A model generated the notes under the pieces. The model made no database searches and was not told the DNA's origin. It saw only the letters and a program-made list of their open reading frames with translations. A program made the position numbers and the translations under genes. A DNA stretch of 21,277 bases from an uncultured Bacilli bacterium (GTDB lineage: Bacteria; Bacillota_I; Bacilli_A; RF39; UBA660): NCBI GenBank assembly GCA_934162325.1, contig CAKPIH010000018.1:1-21277 (forward strand). The letters are read 5' to 3'. Position 1 is the stretch's first letter, and each line of letters opens with the position of its first letter. Below, in pieces: positions 7,891 through 15,152 of this stretch.

Positions 7891-8698
7891 TTTAGTAGTT
7901 ATTCCTGGTAAGATGGAAGAAATAAATAAAATATTAAATAAAAATATTAAAGGTATTATATTAGGAGTTAAATCTTTATCGATATATCCTTTAGAATTAG
8001 ATATAGATAGTATTATAGGTATTAAGAATAATACTGATAAAAAGGTATATGTTATCATAAATAAGATGATTCATAATAGTGATTTAGATATGGTAAGAGA
8101 GGTTATTAATAAAATTAATGATTCTAATATTGATGGTATTATTTTTTATGACTTAGGGGTATTTAATATTATAAAGAAGATGAATGTTAATAAAGAATTA
8201 ATACTAAGTATGGAGCATTTAAATGCTAGTACTAATAGTCATTTATTTTATAAGAAGAGGGGTATTACTGGTAGTATAGTAACTAATGATATTACTTATA
8301 ATGAAGTATTAGATATTAAAAGTAATACTGGTATGAATATATTTTATATGGTATATGGGTATTTACCTATCTTTTATTCGAGAAGAAGTCTTATTACTAA
8401 TTATTTTAAATATATTGATAAAGAAAATAATAGTGATAGATATTATATATATAATGATAATATGAAATATATGGTTATAGAACATAATTTTGGTACTATT
8501 ATATATAGTCCTTTAGTTAATATGATTAATGAAATTGATAAGTTAAGTGATATAGATAATTTAATTATTGATTTATCTTATAATAATGATATGGATATTA
8601 TTGATAAATATTTAAATAAAGAACATATGGATAATACTTATACAGGATTCTTTGATAAGAAGACAATATATAAATTAAGGGGTGGTAATAATGAATAA
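7883..8698 (+). CDS. trhP1: U32-family tRNA hydroxylation protein TrhP1 (YrrN-like)
   Basis: A 271-aa U32-type TIM-barrel protein. It lacks the four-Cys cluster of its larger partner but has the YrrN-type segment GYLPIFYSRR at 159-168. With TrhP2 it belongs to the prephenate-dependent pathway that hydroxylates uridine 34 of tRNAs to ho5U, the substrate of TrmR. The start is ATG 7883, eight bases before the trmR stop, preceded by AAAGGAG; the GTG at 7877 is less likely. It in turn overlaps trhP2 by 8 bases. The sequence is highly enriched in Asn, Ile and Asp, as expected at this GC content. Individual activity of TrhP1 is not established from sequence. Confidence 0.8.
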   Translation: MSNLVVIPGKMEEINKILNKNIKGIILGVKSLSIYPLELDIDSIIGIKNNTDKKVYVIINKMIHNSDLDMVREVINKINDSNIDGIIFYDLGVFNIIKKMNVNKELILSMEHLNASTNSHLFYKKRGITGSIVTNDITYNEVLDIKSNTGMNIFYMVYGYLPIFYSRRSLITNYFKYIDKENNSDRYYIYNDNMKYMVIEHNFGTIIYSPLVNMINEIDKLSDIDNLIIDLSYNNDMDIIDKYLNKEHMDNTYTGFFDKKTIYKLRGGNNE

Positions 8699-9893
8699 GA
8701 TAGAATTACTTGCTCCTGCTGGTAACTTAGAGAAATTGAAGTTTGCTTATCTTTATGGAGCAGATGCCTGCTATATCGGGGGAAGAGATTTTTCTCTTAG
8801 AGCTAATGCTAAAAACTTTAGTATTGAAGAAATTAATGAAGCATGTAGTTATGCTCATAATCTTGGTAAGAGAGTTTATGTAACTGTTAATATTGTTTTT
8901 CATAATGAGGATATTAATGGTATTATAGAATATTTAAAAGAATTATCTAAGGCTAAAGTAGATGCTATTATAGTTAGTGATCCATTAGTTATAGATGTTA
9001 TAAAAGAAAATAATATTGATTTGGAAATACATATATCTACGCAAGCTTCTACTTTAAATTATGAAGCAGTAGATTTTTGGAAGAAAGAGGGGGCTTCTAG
9101 AGTAGTTCTTGCTAGAGAGTTATCTAAAGATGAGATAAAGGAAATAATAGATAGAACTGGTATGGAAATAGAATGTTTTGTTCATGGTGCTATGTGTTCT
9201 TCTTATTCTGGTAGATGTGTTTTATCTAATTATTTTACTAATAGAGATGCTAATAGGGGTGGTTGTGCTCAAATATGTAGATGGGAAATGCCTTTATTTG
9301 ATAAAGATAATAATGAGATAAAGAGTGATACTTTATTTACAGCATCTTCTAAAGATTTGATGATGGCTAGGAAGATTAAAGAAATGATAGATATTGGTAT
9401 TGTTAGCTTAAAGGTAGAAGGCAGAATGAGAAGTAATTATTATGTTGCTACGGTTATTAATACTTATAGAGGAATAATAGATGATTATTATGCTAATAAA
9501 TTAACTGAGGATAAATTAGATTATTATACTAAAGTATTAGAGCGTGTTGCTAATAGAGAAGCTGTAGTTCAGTTTTGGGATAAGTTACCTTTGGTAAATG
9601 AACAATATTATTTAGGTAGAAATGAGGCTTCTAATCAAGATTTTTTAGGTATTGTACTTGATTATGATGAAGAAAATAAGATGGTTACTATTACTGAGAG
9701 AAATTATTTTGAAAAGGGTATAGAAGTAGAGGTATTTGGACCTAATATAGAGACATTTTCTTTTATAATGCCAGATATATATAATGAAGAAAATGAAGTA
9801 GTTGAAGCTGCTAGACATCCTGAAGAAATACTTAGGTTTAAATTAGATAAAAAAGTATATAAAAATGATATGATAAGGGTAAAAATTAGTTAG
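8691..9893 (+). CDS. trhP2: U32-family tRNA hydroxylation protein TrhP2 (YrrO-like)
   Basis: A 400-aa U32 'peptidase'-family protein; in fact a tRNA-modifying enzyme making 5-hydroxyuridine at wobble position 34. It has the N-terminal LLAPAGNLEKLKFAYLYGAD motif and the U32 signature with cysteines 169, 176, 192 and 196 (AMCSSYSGRC ... NRGGCAQICRW), which bind an Fe-S cluster in this family. The C-terminal domain (about 300-400) is the usual beta-rich extension. ATG 8691 overlaps the trhP1 stop by 8 bases and follows AAGGGGTGGT. Together with trmR this forms a complete wobble-uridine hydroxylation/methylation cassette. No terminator is evident before the greA promoter. Confidence 0.88.
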   Translation: MNKIELLAPAGNLEKLKFAYLYGADACYIGGRDFSLRANAKNFSIEEINEACSYAHNLGKRVYVTVNIVFHNEDINGIIEYLKELSKAKVDAIIVSDPLVIDVIKENNIDLEIHISTQASTLNYEAVDFWKKEGASRVVLARELSKDEIKEIIDRTGMEIECFVHGAMCSSYSGRCVLSNYFTNRDANRGGCAQICRWEMPLFDKDNNEIKSDTLFTASSKDLMMARKIKEMIDIGIVSLKVEGRMRSNYYVATVINTYRGIIDDYYANKLTEDKLDYYTKVLERVANREAVVQFWDKLPLVNEQYYLGRNEASNQDFLGIVLDYDEENKMVTITERNYFEKGIEVEVFGPNIETFSFIMPDIYNEENEVVEAARHPEEILRFKLDKKVYKNDMIRVKIS

Positions 9894-9925
9894 TATTAGA
9901 ATATAATATAAAGCATGAAAAACTA

Positions 9926-9954
9926 TTGACAAAAAGATTAAAATCTAGTACAAT
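9926..9954 (+). promoter_or_regulatory. SigA-type promoter of greA
   Basis: TTGACA (9926-9931), 17-nt spacer, TACAAT (9949-9954). It leaves a leader of about 40 nt before the GreA ATG. Confidence 0.85.
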
Positions 9955-10000
9955 TGTGAATTGTAATGAAAACAAAAAATTAATTGAGGTGATAAATAAA

Positions 10001-10468
10001 ATGAAAGATAATAAAGTTTATCTAACTGATGAAGGTTTTCTTGAGTTAGAAGAAGAATTAAATGAATTAAAAAATGTTAAAAGACCTGAAGTAATTAAGG
10101 CTTTAAAAGAAGCTAGAGCACTTGGGGATTTATCTGAGAATGCCGACTATGATGCTGCTAGAGCAGAACAAGCACAAGTAGAAGGTAGAATACAAGAATT
10201 AGAAAAGATTATGGAAAATGTTCATATCATAGAGAAGGGAGAGACTGATAAAGTATCTCTTGGTACTACTGTTAAGATTAAATATGTAGATGATGATGAA
10301 ATAGAAGAGTATAGGATTGTAGGCTCTAAAGAAGCAGATCCATCTAATAATAAGATTTCTAATGAAAGCCCTATAGCTAAAGCTATTATGAATGGTAAAG
10401 TAGGAGAAATTAAAAAAGTAGCATCTCCTAATGGAGAATATGAAGTAGAAATAGTTGCAATTTGTTAG
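10001..10468 (+). CDS. greA: Transcription elongation factor GreA
   Basis: A 155-aa protein that enters the RNA polymerase secondary channel and stimulates cleavage of backtracked RNA. The N-terminal coiled coil (about 1-75) starts with YLTDEGFLELEEELNELK and contains the tip segment DLSENADYDAARAEQ with the catalytic acidic residues. The C-terminal FKBP-like domain (about 80-155) ends in EVEIVAIC. ATG 10001 is chosen because GAGGTGAT lies just upstream and the promoter at 9926-9954 rules out any earlier in-frame start; length is normal. It follows the trm/trh cassette as in Bacillus, but without udk between. The 12-bp gap to tig indicates an operon. Confidence 0.93.
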   Translation: MKDNKVYLTDEGFLELEEELNELKNVKRPEVIKALKEARALGDLSENADYDAARAEQAQVEGRIQELEKIMENVHIIEKGETDKVSLGTTVKIKYVDDDEIEEYRIVGSKEADPSNNKISNESPIAKAIMNGKVGEIKKVASPNGEYEVEIVAIC

Positions 10469-10480
10469 GAGGTAATATAT

Positions 10481-11722
10481 ATGAAAAAACAAGTTAACTA
10501 TAAAGTAAATGGAGAAGAATGGAAAGAGGCTAAAGATAAAGCTTTCAATAAATTAGTTAAAAAAGTTAAAATTGATGGCTTTAGAGAAGGAAAAGTACCT
10601 AGAAATGTTTTTGAAAAGAAATATGGTACTGGAGACATTATTAGTGAGGCTATGGAAGACTTAGTACAAAAGAAATATGGTGAAGTTATTATTACTGAAA
10701 AATTAATTCCAGTAGTAGAACCTAAACTTGAAATAGTAAAAGCTGATGATGAAGGATTTGAAGTTAATATGACATTTATTTTAGATCCTGAAGTAACTCT
10801 TGGGGAATATAAAGGATTAAAAGTTAAAAAAGATAAAGTTAAAGTTACTAAAGAAGAAGTTGATCATGAAGTTGGTCATATCCTAGATAGATATGCTGAA
10901 CTTGTATCTAAAGATGGTAAAGCTGAAGAAGGAGATACTGTTGTTATTGATTTTAAAGGCTTTAAAGATAATGAAGAATTTGAAGGTGGAAGTGCTGAAG
11001 GATATTCATTAGAGCTTGGTAGTCATTCATTTATTCCTGGATTTGAAGAAGGAGTAGTAGGAATGAAGAGAGAAGAATCTAAAGATATCGAACTTACTTT
11101 CCCAGAAGATTATATGGCTAAAGAATTAGCAGGACAAAAAGTAGTATTTAATGTTACTGTTCATGATATTAAAAAGAGAGTTATTCCTGATTTAGATGAA
11201 GAATTTTTTAAAGATTTAGATATGGAAGGTGTATCTAATAAAGAAGAATTAGAAAAAGTAGTTGAAGAAGAAATTAAGGCTCAAAAAGAAAGAGAAGCTG
11301 ACAATAAATTTATTGAAGACTTACTTGAAAAAGCATCAAAGAATATGAAAGTTGAAATCGATGAAGAAATAATTGATGATGAAGCTAACAGAATGTATAA
11401 GAACTTTATCGAAAGACTTAAGATGCAAGGAGTTACTGAAGAATTATATTTTGCTTACTCTGGTACTAAAAAAGAAGATATCATGAAAGATATGAAGAAA
11501 GAAGCTGAAAAGAGAGTAGCATATAGATACTTACTTGAAGCTATTGTAAAAGCCGAAGAAATTACTATTTCTGATAAAGATGCTAAAGATGAAGTTAAAA
11601 AGATGGCTGATATGTATAAGATGACTGAAGAAGATATCATGAAAGAACTTGGATCTTTAGAAGTTGTTAAGTATGATTTAGCTATGCAAAAGGCTATTGA
11701 ATTATTAAAAGAAAATAATTAA
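10481..11722 (+). CDS. tig: Trigger factor, ribosome-associated chaperone and peptidyl-prolyl isomerase
   Basis: A 413-aa trigger factor that binds nascent chains at the ribosome exit. The ribosome-binding loop signature GFREGKVP is at 33-40, the FKBP-type isomerase domain begins at GDTVVIDFKG (151-160) and runs to about 235, and the remainder is the helical arm region. The N-terminus starts at the strand VNYKVN, roughly ten residues later than Bacillus TF, so the first beta strand is missing or replaced. The TTAGGAGGTAAT ribosome binding site fixes ATG 10481, and the upstream stop of greA leaves no room for a longer version. It is co-transcribed with greA and uppP (12-bp gaps on both sides). 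Confidence 0.93.
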   Translation: MKKQVNYKVNGEEWKEAKDKAFNKLVKKVKIDGFREGKVPRNVFEKKYGTGDIISEAMEDLVQKKYGEVIITEKLIPVVEPKLEIVKADDEGFEVNMTFILDPEVTLGEYKGLKVKKDKVKVTKEEVDHEVGHILDRYAELVSKDGKAEEGDTVVIDFKGFKDNEEFEGGSAEGYSLELGSHSFIPGFEEGVVGMKREESKDIELTFPEDYMAKELAGQKVVFNVTVHDIKKRVIPDLDEEFFKDLDMEGVSNKEELEKVVEEEIKAQKEREADNKFIEDLLEKASKNMKVEIDEEIIDDEANRMYKNFIERLKMQGVTEELYFAYSGTKKEDIMKDMKKEAEKRVAYRYLLEAIVKAEEITISDKDAKDEVKKMADMYKMTEEDIMKELGSLEVVKYDLAMQKAIELLKENN

Positions 11723-11734
11723 TAGGAGTGTTTT

Positions 11735-12538
11735 ATGACAATATTTAAGGCGATAATTCTTGGAATTATTCAGGGAGTTGCGGAGTTTTTACCAATCTCA
11801 TCATCTGCTCATTTGATTATTTTTCCTTATTTATTTGGTTGGGAAGAATCATCACTTGCATTTGATGTTGCTCTTCACTTTGGTACTATGATGGCGGTAC
11901 TAGTGATCTTCTTTAAGGATTGGTGGAATTTATTTATTGGAGCCATTAAAGATATAAAAAATAAGAAGAAAACTACTAATGGAAAGATGTTCTGGTATTT
12001 AGTAGTGGCTACTATTCCAGCTGCTATTGTAGGATTCTTACTTGATGATGTAATTGAAAATGTAATTAGAAATAATATTTGGCTTATAGCTTCTGCTCTT
12101 GCTATAATGGGTATGCTTATTTATCTTGGCGATAAATGGGCTACTCATCATTATAAAAAAGAAAAGAAATTTGAAGATATTACTTTAAAAGAAGCTATTA
12201 TTATTGGTATATCTCAGGCTTTTGCAGTTATACCAGGTTTTTCTAGAAGTGGTACAACTATATTAGCTGGTAGACTTCAAGGTATATCTAAAGAAGCAAT
12301 AACTAAATTTACATTCTTATTATCAGTACCAGTAATATGTGGTGCTACAGTACTTAAAGTAACAGACCTTGCTTTAACTAAAGAGGTAATTGTAGGTATT
12401 ATATCTTCATTTGCTATGGGTATTATTGCTATTAAATTTTTACTTAATTACATTAAGAAACATGACTTTTCAGTATTTGCCTTTTATAGGGTAATACTTG
12501 CATTGGTTGTATTTATAAAATTAATATTCTTTAAATAG
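11735..12538 (+). CDS. uppP: Undecaprenyl-diphosphatase UppP (BacA)
   Basis: A 267-aa integral membrane protein that dephosphorylates undecaprenyl diphosphate to regenerate the lipid carrier for wall synthesis; it also confers some bacitracin tolerance. The two signature segments are present: QGVAEFLPISSSAHL near residues 13-27, containing the catalytic Glu, and PGFSRSG at 167-173. About seven or eight hydrophobic segments fit the family. ATG 11735 is preceded by AATAGGAGT. It is the last protein gene of the greA-tig-uppP unit, and a tRNA gene follows 14 bp after its stop. Its presence argues for a walled or at least undecaprenyl-using cell, unlike true mycoplasmas. Confidence 0.95.
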   Translation: MTIFKAIILGIIQGVAEFLPISSSAHLIIFPYLFGWEESSLAFDVALHFGTMMAVLVIFFKDWWNLFIGAIKDIKNKKKTTNGKMFWYLVVATIPAAIVGFLLDDVIENVIRNNIWLIASALAIMGMLIYLGDKWATHHYKKEKKFEDITLKEAIIIGISQAFAVIPGFSRSGTTILAGRLQGISKEAITKFTFLLSVPVICGATVLKVTDLALTKEVIVGIISSFAMGIIAIKFLLNYIKKHDFSVFAFYRVILALVVFIKLIFFK

Positions 12539-12552
12539 GATATTAATTCTCT

Positions 12553-12626
12553 GCCATAATAGTATAATGGTATTACGAGGCCATGGTAAGGCTTTAATCG
12601 GTGTTCAATTCACCGTTATGGCACCA
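12553..12626 (+). tRNA. tRNA-Thr, anticodon GGT, CCA encoded
   Basis: A complete 74-nt cloverleaf. The acceptor GCCATAA pairs with TTATGGC, the D stem GTA/TAC is short with a TATAATGGTAT loop, the anticodon stem AGGCC/GGCTT holds loop ATGGTAA with anticodon GGT at 12585-12587, the variable loop is 4 nt, and the T arm is CGGTG-TTCAATT-CACCG. The discriminator is A and CCA is encoded. G1-C72, C2-G71, G35 and U36 agree with threonine identity. No promoter of its own is obvious; it is 14 bp after uppP and immediately before a strong terminator, so it probably matures from the greA-tig-uppP transcript. Confidence 0.88.
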
Positions 12627-12637
12627 GATTAATTGAT

Positions 12638-12675
12638 ACTCGAACTTTTCAATTTTTTTGATTAGTTCGAGTTTT
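12638..12675 (+). terminator. Intrinsic terminator after tRNA-Thr
   Basis: Perfect 9-bp stem ACTCGAACT (12638-12646) with AGTTCGAGT (12664-12672), then TTTT. It ends the greA-tig-uppP-tRNA unit. Confidence 0.85.
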
Positions 12676-12744
12676 AATATACTTTGGAATATGATAAAAT
12701 AGTTATAGAAAAAACGAATCTTAAAATTATGTCAGGAGGTTTTA

Positions 12745-13056
12745 ATGGAACAAGCAATAATAAAATCAGAATTAGAAGTTAATGATAATAAAATTAAAGT
12801 AATAACTATAGATAATAAAGAATTTATATTTCTAACAGATTTAGCAAGATATGCAAATCCAGAGGAATCTAAAATATCGATACAAACATGAATGAGAAGT
12901 AAAAAAGTAATTTCTTATTTGGGCTTATAGAAAAGTATACATAATGATAATTTTAAAGGGGGCGAATTCGCTACGTTTAAAAGTAGAAGTAATAAAATTA
13001 ATTATTACCATTCTAAATAAACTAAAGAAGAAAAAATATAAAAATGAATCCAAAAA
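12745..13056 (+). pseudogene. Decayed KilA-N domain protein
   Basis: ATG 12745 follows a good GGAGG site. The frame reads 48 codons, then TGA (12889), TAG (12928), TAA (13018), TAA (13039) and TGA (13045), yet stays recognisable throughout as the KilA-N DNA-binding domain of phages and mobile elements: FIFLTDLARYANPE, then MRSKKVISYLGL, then HNDNFKGGEFATFK. The TGA at codon 49, TAG at 62 and TGA at 101 all fall where the family has conserved Trp (xWMR, LGLW, KWI), each one G-to-A change from TGG. The C-terminal half of the usual domain is missing, replaced by the next gene's promoter. It is a remnant of a mobile or phage-derived gene next to a tRNA. Confidence 0.75.
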
Positions 13057-13071
13057 TCAATGCAATTTATA

Positions 13072-13100
13072 GTGACTTTTAACCTAATATTTGATACAAT
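13072..13100 (+). promoter_or_regulatory. SigA-type promoter
   Basis: GTGACT (13072-13077), 17-nt spacer, TACAAT (13095-13100), placed correctly for the gene at 13126. Confidence 0.7.
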
Positions 13101-13125
13101 AAGTAATACCAAGAGGAGGTTTCAT

Positions 13126-13956
13126 ATGGTTAATATTGATATGATAGATAATGAATTATATAATTCTATTTATGTATATCCTAGAATAGGAGATTATAAA
13201 GAAGTATGGTCTATAATTAGAAATAATAAAGAAGTATTAAGAGAAGCAATTCAAGTAGTAAAAGATAAGTTTGGGGAGAGAGATATAGTTAAAGGACTTT
13301 CAATAGCAGAACTTATATTACTCGACTATGAAAATGTCGACTCAAACATTTATCAAGATTTAATTAATACTATTTATTCTAATACTGATATAGCTAGAAT
13401 TGTTTTAGATGGTGCTTCAAACGGGGGAAATTCTTTTTTATTAATGAGTTTATTTAATCCTAACCTAAAACTAACTGAAGAGCAAAAAGCATTTGCAGTA
13501 AATGAAGCTATGAATAAACTAGGCACTACTCGTTATTCAGAAATTAAGATAGATAATTATTTTCAAAGATTATTCTATATAATGAGTACTAAACAAGCAC
13601 ATGGAGTAGGAGCATTTGATATTAGGTATTATATATTAAAAAATTCTAATTGGTCACTAGAAGAAAAACAAAAGCTAGTTATGGATTTTTGGTATGATAA
13701 TGTGATGTATAGTGAATACTTAAATGCTTGGGAATGGAATATTATTAATGATAATGCTAACTATAAAGGCAATCCTGTGTCTCAGTTTAATATAGATTAT
13801 TTATATGAATATTCTTATAGTGATCTGTTATTATTTTATAAAGATGAGGGGACTACTACTAGAATATGGAATGAGATAGAGTTTTGCAAATTAATGCACA
13901 AGATTAGACCCCAGATATGTGAGTTAGAATATAAATCTAAAATAAAGACTATATAA
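13126..13956 (+). CDS. Hypothetical protein, no family recognised
   Basis: A 276-aa soluble protein with no signal peptide or transmembrane helix. It is mostly helical and aromatic-rich, with notable segments YVYPRIGDYKEVW near the N-terminus, a central LDGASNGGNSFLLMSLFNP, TKQAHGVGAFDIRYYI, and FWYDN. ATG 13126 follows AAGAGGAGGT; an in-frame ATG at 13060 precedes the promoter and is rejected. It is a single-gene unit with its own promoter and a convergent terminator, inserted between a KilA-N remnant and a minus-strand unknown gene, which fits a small accessory islet. Codon use resembles its neighbours, although CTA and CTC codons seem commoner. Function unknown. Confidence 0.7.
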   Translation: MVNIDMIDNELYNSIYVYPRIGDYKEVWSIIRNNKEVLREAIQVVKDKFGERDIVKGLSIAELILLDYENVDSNIYQDLINTIYSNTDIARIVLDGASNGGNSFLLMSLFNPNLKLTEEQKAFAVNEAMNKLGTTRYSEIKIDNYFQRLFYIMSTKQAHGVGAFDIRYYILKNSNWSLEEKQKLVMDFWYDNVMYSEYLNAWEWNIINDNANYKGNPVSQFNIDYLYEYSYSDLLLFYKDEGTTTRIWNEIEFCKLMHKIRPQICELEYKSKIKTI

Positions 13957-13962
13957 AATAAT

Positions 13963-13989
13963 AAAGACAAGACTTAAAGTCCTGTCTTT
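13963..13989. terminator. Bidirectional terminator between convergent genes
   Basis: AAAGACA pairs with TGTCTTT and GACTT with AAGTC, separated by one A-C mismatch. The stop of the minus-strand gene lies in it. T-rich on both exits, though short. Confidence 0.65.
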
Positions 13990-14236
13990 ATCTATATCTA
14001 GTAAGTTTAAATGGGTGATCATTGATATCGTAACCAAGTTCACTTATTCTTCTTACTACAAAGGTAAGTAAACGATGATTTAGATATTGATCTCCTTTGC
14101 CCATTTGATTTAGAACATCTTGGTATGCTGGCATCCAATTTAAGTTATTAGGATTTTCATACCTAATTAGTTCATGAGTTACTGCATTTACTTCTTCAAA
14201 AATATCGTCTGGTATAATATAAGACTTTGGTTCCAT
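13988..14236 (-). CDS. Small hypothetical protein
   Basis: An 82-aa soluble protein of unknown family. It starts MEPKSYIIPDDIFEEV, contains a WMPAYQDVLNQMG segment and ends with basic residues (FKLTRYR). The regular spacing of helices and the short length resemble small cytosolic adaptor or regulator proteins, but no motif supports a specific call. A very strong AGGAGG site precedes the start at 14236 (minus strand), and a TATAAT (minus strand 14265-14260) may be the -10; the matching -35 is poor. Upstream lies the palindrome GTAAC-N7-GTTAC (14288-14304), a possible operator. Confidence 0.65.
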   Translation of the reverse strand: MEPKSYIIPDDIFEEVNAVTHELIRYENPNNLNWMPAYQDVLNQMGKGDQYLNHRLLTFVVRRISELGYDINDHPFKLTRYR

Positions 14237-14287
14237 TATAAATTCCTCCTGCTAATTCTATTATACTACTATTTTTTGTTAAAATAT

Positions 14288-14304
14288 GTAACTTATTTGG
14301 TTAC
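14288..14304. promoter_or_regulatory. Possible operator palindrome
   Basis: GTAAC (14288-14292) and GTTAC (14300-14304) form a 5-bp inverted repeat with 7-nt centre, 52 bp upstream of the minus-strand gene start and about 80 bp before the scpA -35. Short, so chance is possible. Confidence 0.25.
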
Positions 14305-14386
14305 AAAAATAACAATATTTTTTACAACCTTATATATAATACTATATATTTTATATAAAAGCAATAGTTTTGGGAGTAATTCTTTA

Positions 14387-14415
14387 TTTACTAATGGTTA
14401 AATACATGATATAAT
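14387..14415 (+). promoter_or_regulatory. SigA-type promoter of scpA-scpB-ruvB
   Basis: TTTACT (14387-14392), 17-nt spacer, TATAAT (14410-14415), 19 bp before the scpA ATG. Confidence 0.7.
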
Positions 14416-14434
14416 TAGGTAGGATGGTGGATAT

Positions 14435-15151
14435 ATGGATTATATATCAATAGATAATTTTGAAGGGCCTTTGGATTTGCTTTTACATTTGGTAAAGGAG
14501 TCTAATATAGATATTTTTGATATTAAAGTAGAAGAGATAACGGATAAATATTTAGATTATATTAATCATGAAGAGAATCTTAATATTAATATTTCTTCTT
14601 CTTATTTAGTTATGGCTGCAGAACTTATGTATTTGAAGTCTAAACTATTACTTCCTAGTAATAAGAAAGAGGATGATAGTAGTGAAGAAGATGAAGAAAT
14701 TACGAGAGAGAATCTTATTAATAAGTTACTTGAATATAAGAAATATAAAGAGATGACACCAGTATTTAAAGAATTAGAAGAAGAAAGAAAGAAGATATAT
14801 ATTAAGGCTCCAGAGAAGGTTAGTAATTATACTGAGAGTGTTCTTAGTGGAGAAGATACGATTGATAATTTACTTGAGGCTTTTAAGAAATTTTTAGAGA
14901 GAAAAGAACTTGATAAGCCTTTAGAGACTACTGTTACTAAAAGGGAATATTCGGTTAGAGAGAGAAAGAATAATATTAAGAAGATTCTTATGACTAAGAA
15001 GAAAGCTTATTTAGATGATTTATTTGAAGAGTATAATAGACCAATAGTGGTTGTTACTTTTTTATCAATATTAGAAATGGTTAAAGAGAAAGATGTTGTT
15101 ATTAATCAAGATAAGAATTTTGATAAGATATTAATAGAATTGAGGAATTAA
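14435..15151 (+). CDS. scpA: Segregation and condensation protein ScpA
   Basis: A 238-aa kleisin subunit of the SMC-ScpAB complex, which condenses and segregates the chromosome. The N-terminal signature FEGPLDLLLHLVKESNIDIFDI (9-30) contacts the SMC neck, the SYLVMAAELMYLKSKLLLP helix follows, then an acidic linker (around 84-93) and the C-terminal winged-helix region that binds the SMC head. ATG 14435 follows AGGATGGTGG. The stop is separated from scpB by one base, indicating coupled translation. Length is normal. SMC itself is not in the window. Confidence 0.93.
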   Translation: MDYISIDNFEGPLDLLLHLVKESNIDIFDIKVEEITDKYLDYINHEENLNINISSSYLVMAAELMYLKSKLLLPSNKKEDDSSEEDEEITRENLINKLLEYKKYKEMTPVFKELEEERKKIYIKAPEKVSNYTESVLSGEDTIDNLLEAFKKFLERKELDKPLETTVTKREYSVRERKNNIKKILMTKKKAYLDDLFEEYNRPIVVVTFLSILEMVKEKDVVINQDKNFDKILIELRN

Positions 15152-15152
15152 G

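Noticed and set aside
7744..8058. Minus-strand hydrophobic ORF across the trmR/trhP1 junction
   Set aside because: Antisense shadow of two well-supported genes; no ribosome binding site.
10199..10492. Minus-strand ORF over greA
   Set aside because: Shadow of greA with Phe/Tyr/Ile-biased low-complexity translation; the same applies to antisense ORFs inside tig (11455-11640) and pnp (19065-19265, 19942-20244, 20326-20655).
12553..12626. tRNA-Gly or tRNA-Trp
   Set aside because: The D-arm looks Gly-like and CCA occurs near the loop, but the only 7-nt loop closed by a 5-bp stem has U33 followed by GGT, which is Thr.
12745..13056. Translation table 4 (TGA = Trp) for the whole organism
   Set aside because: All clear genes encode Trp as TGG, including many Trp in UppP and PNPase, with no in-frame TGA. 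A table 4 genome this AT-rich would use mostly TGA for Trp.
14174..14401. Plus-strand 75-aa ORF upstream of scpA
   Set aside because: Runs antisense through the 82-aa gene start and across the AT-rich intergenic and scpA promoter region; Leu/Tyr/Ile-only composition and no ribosome binding site.
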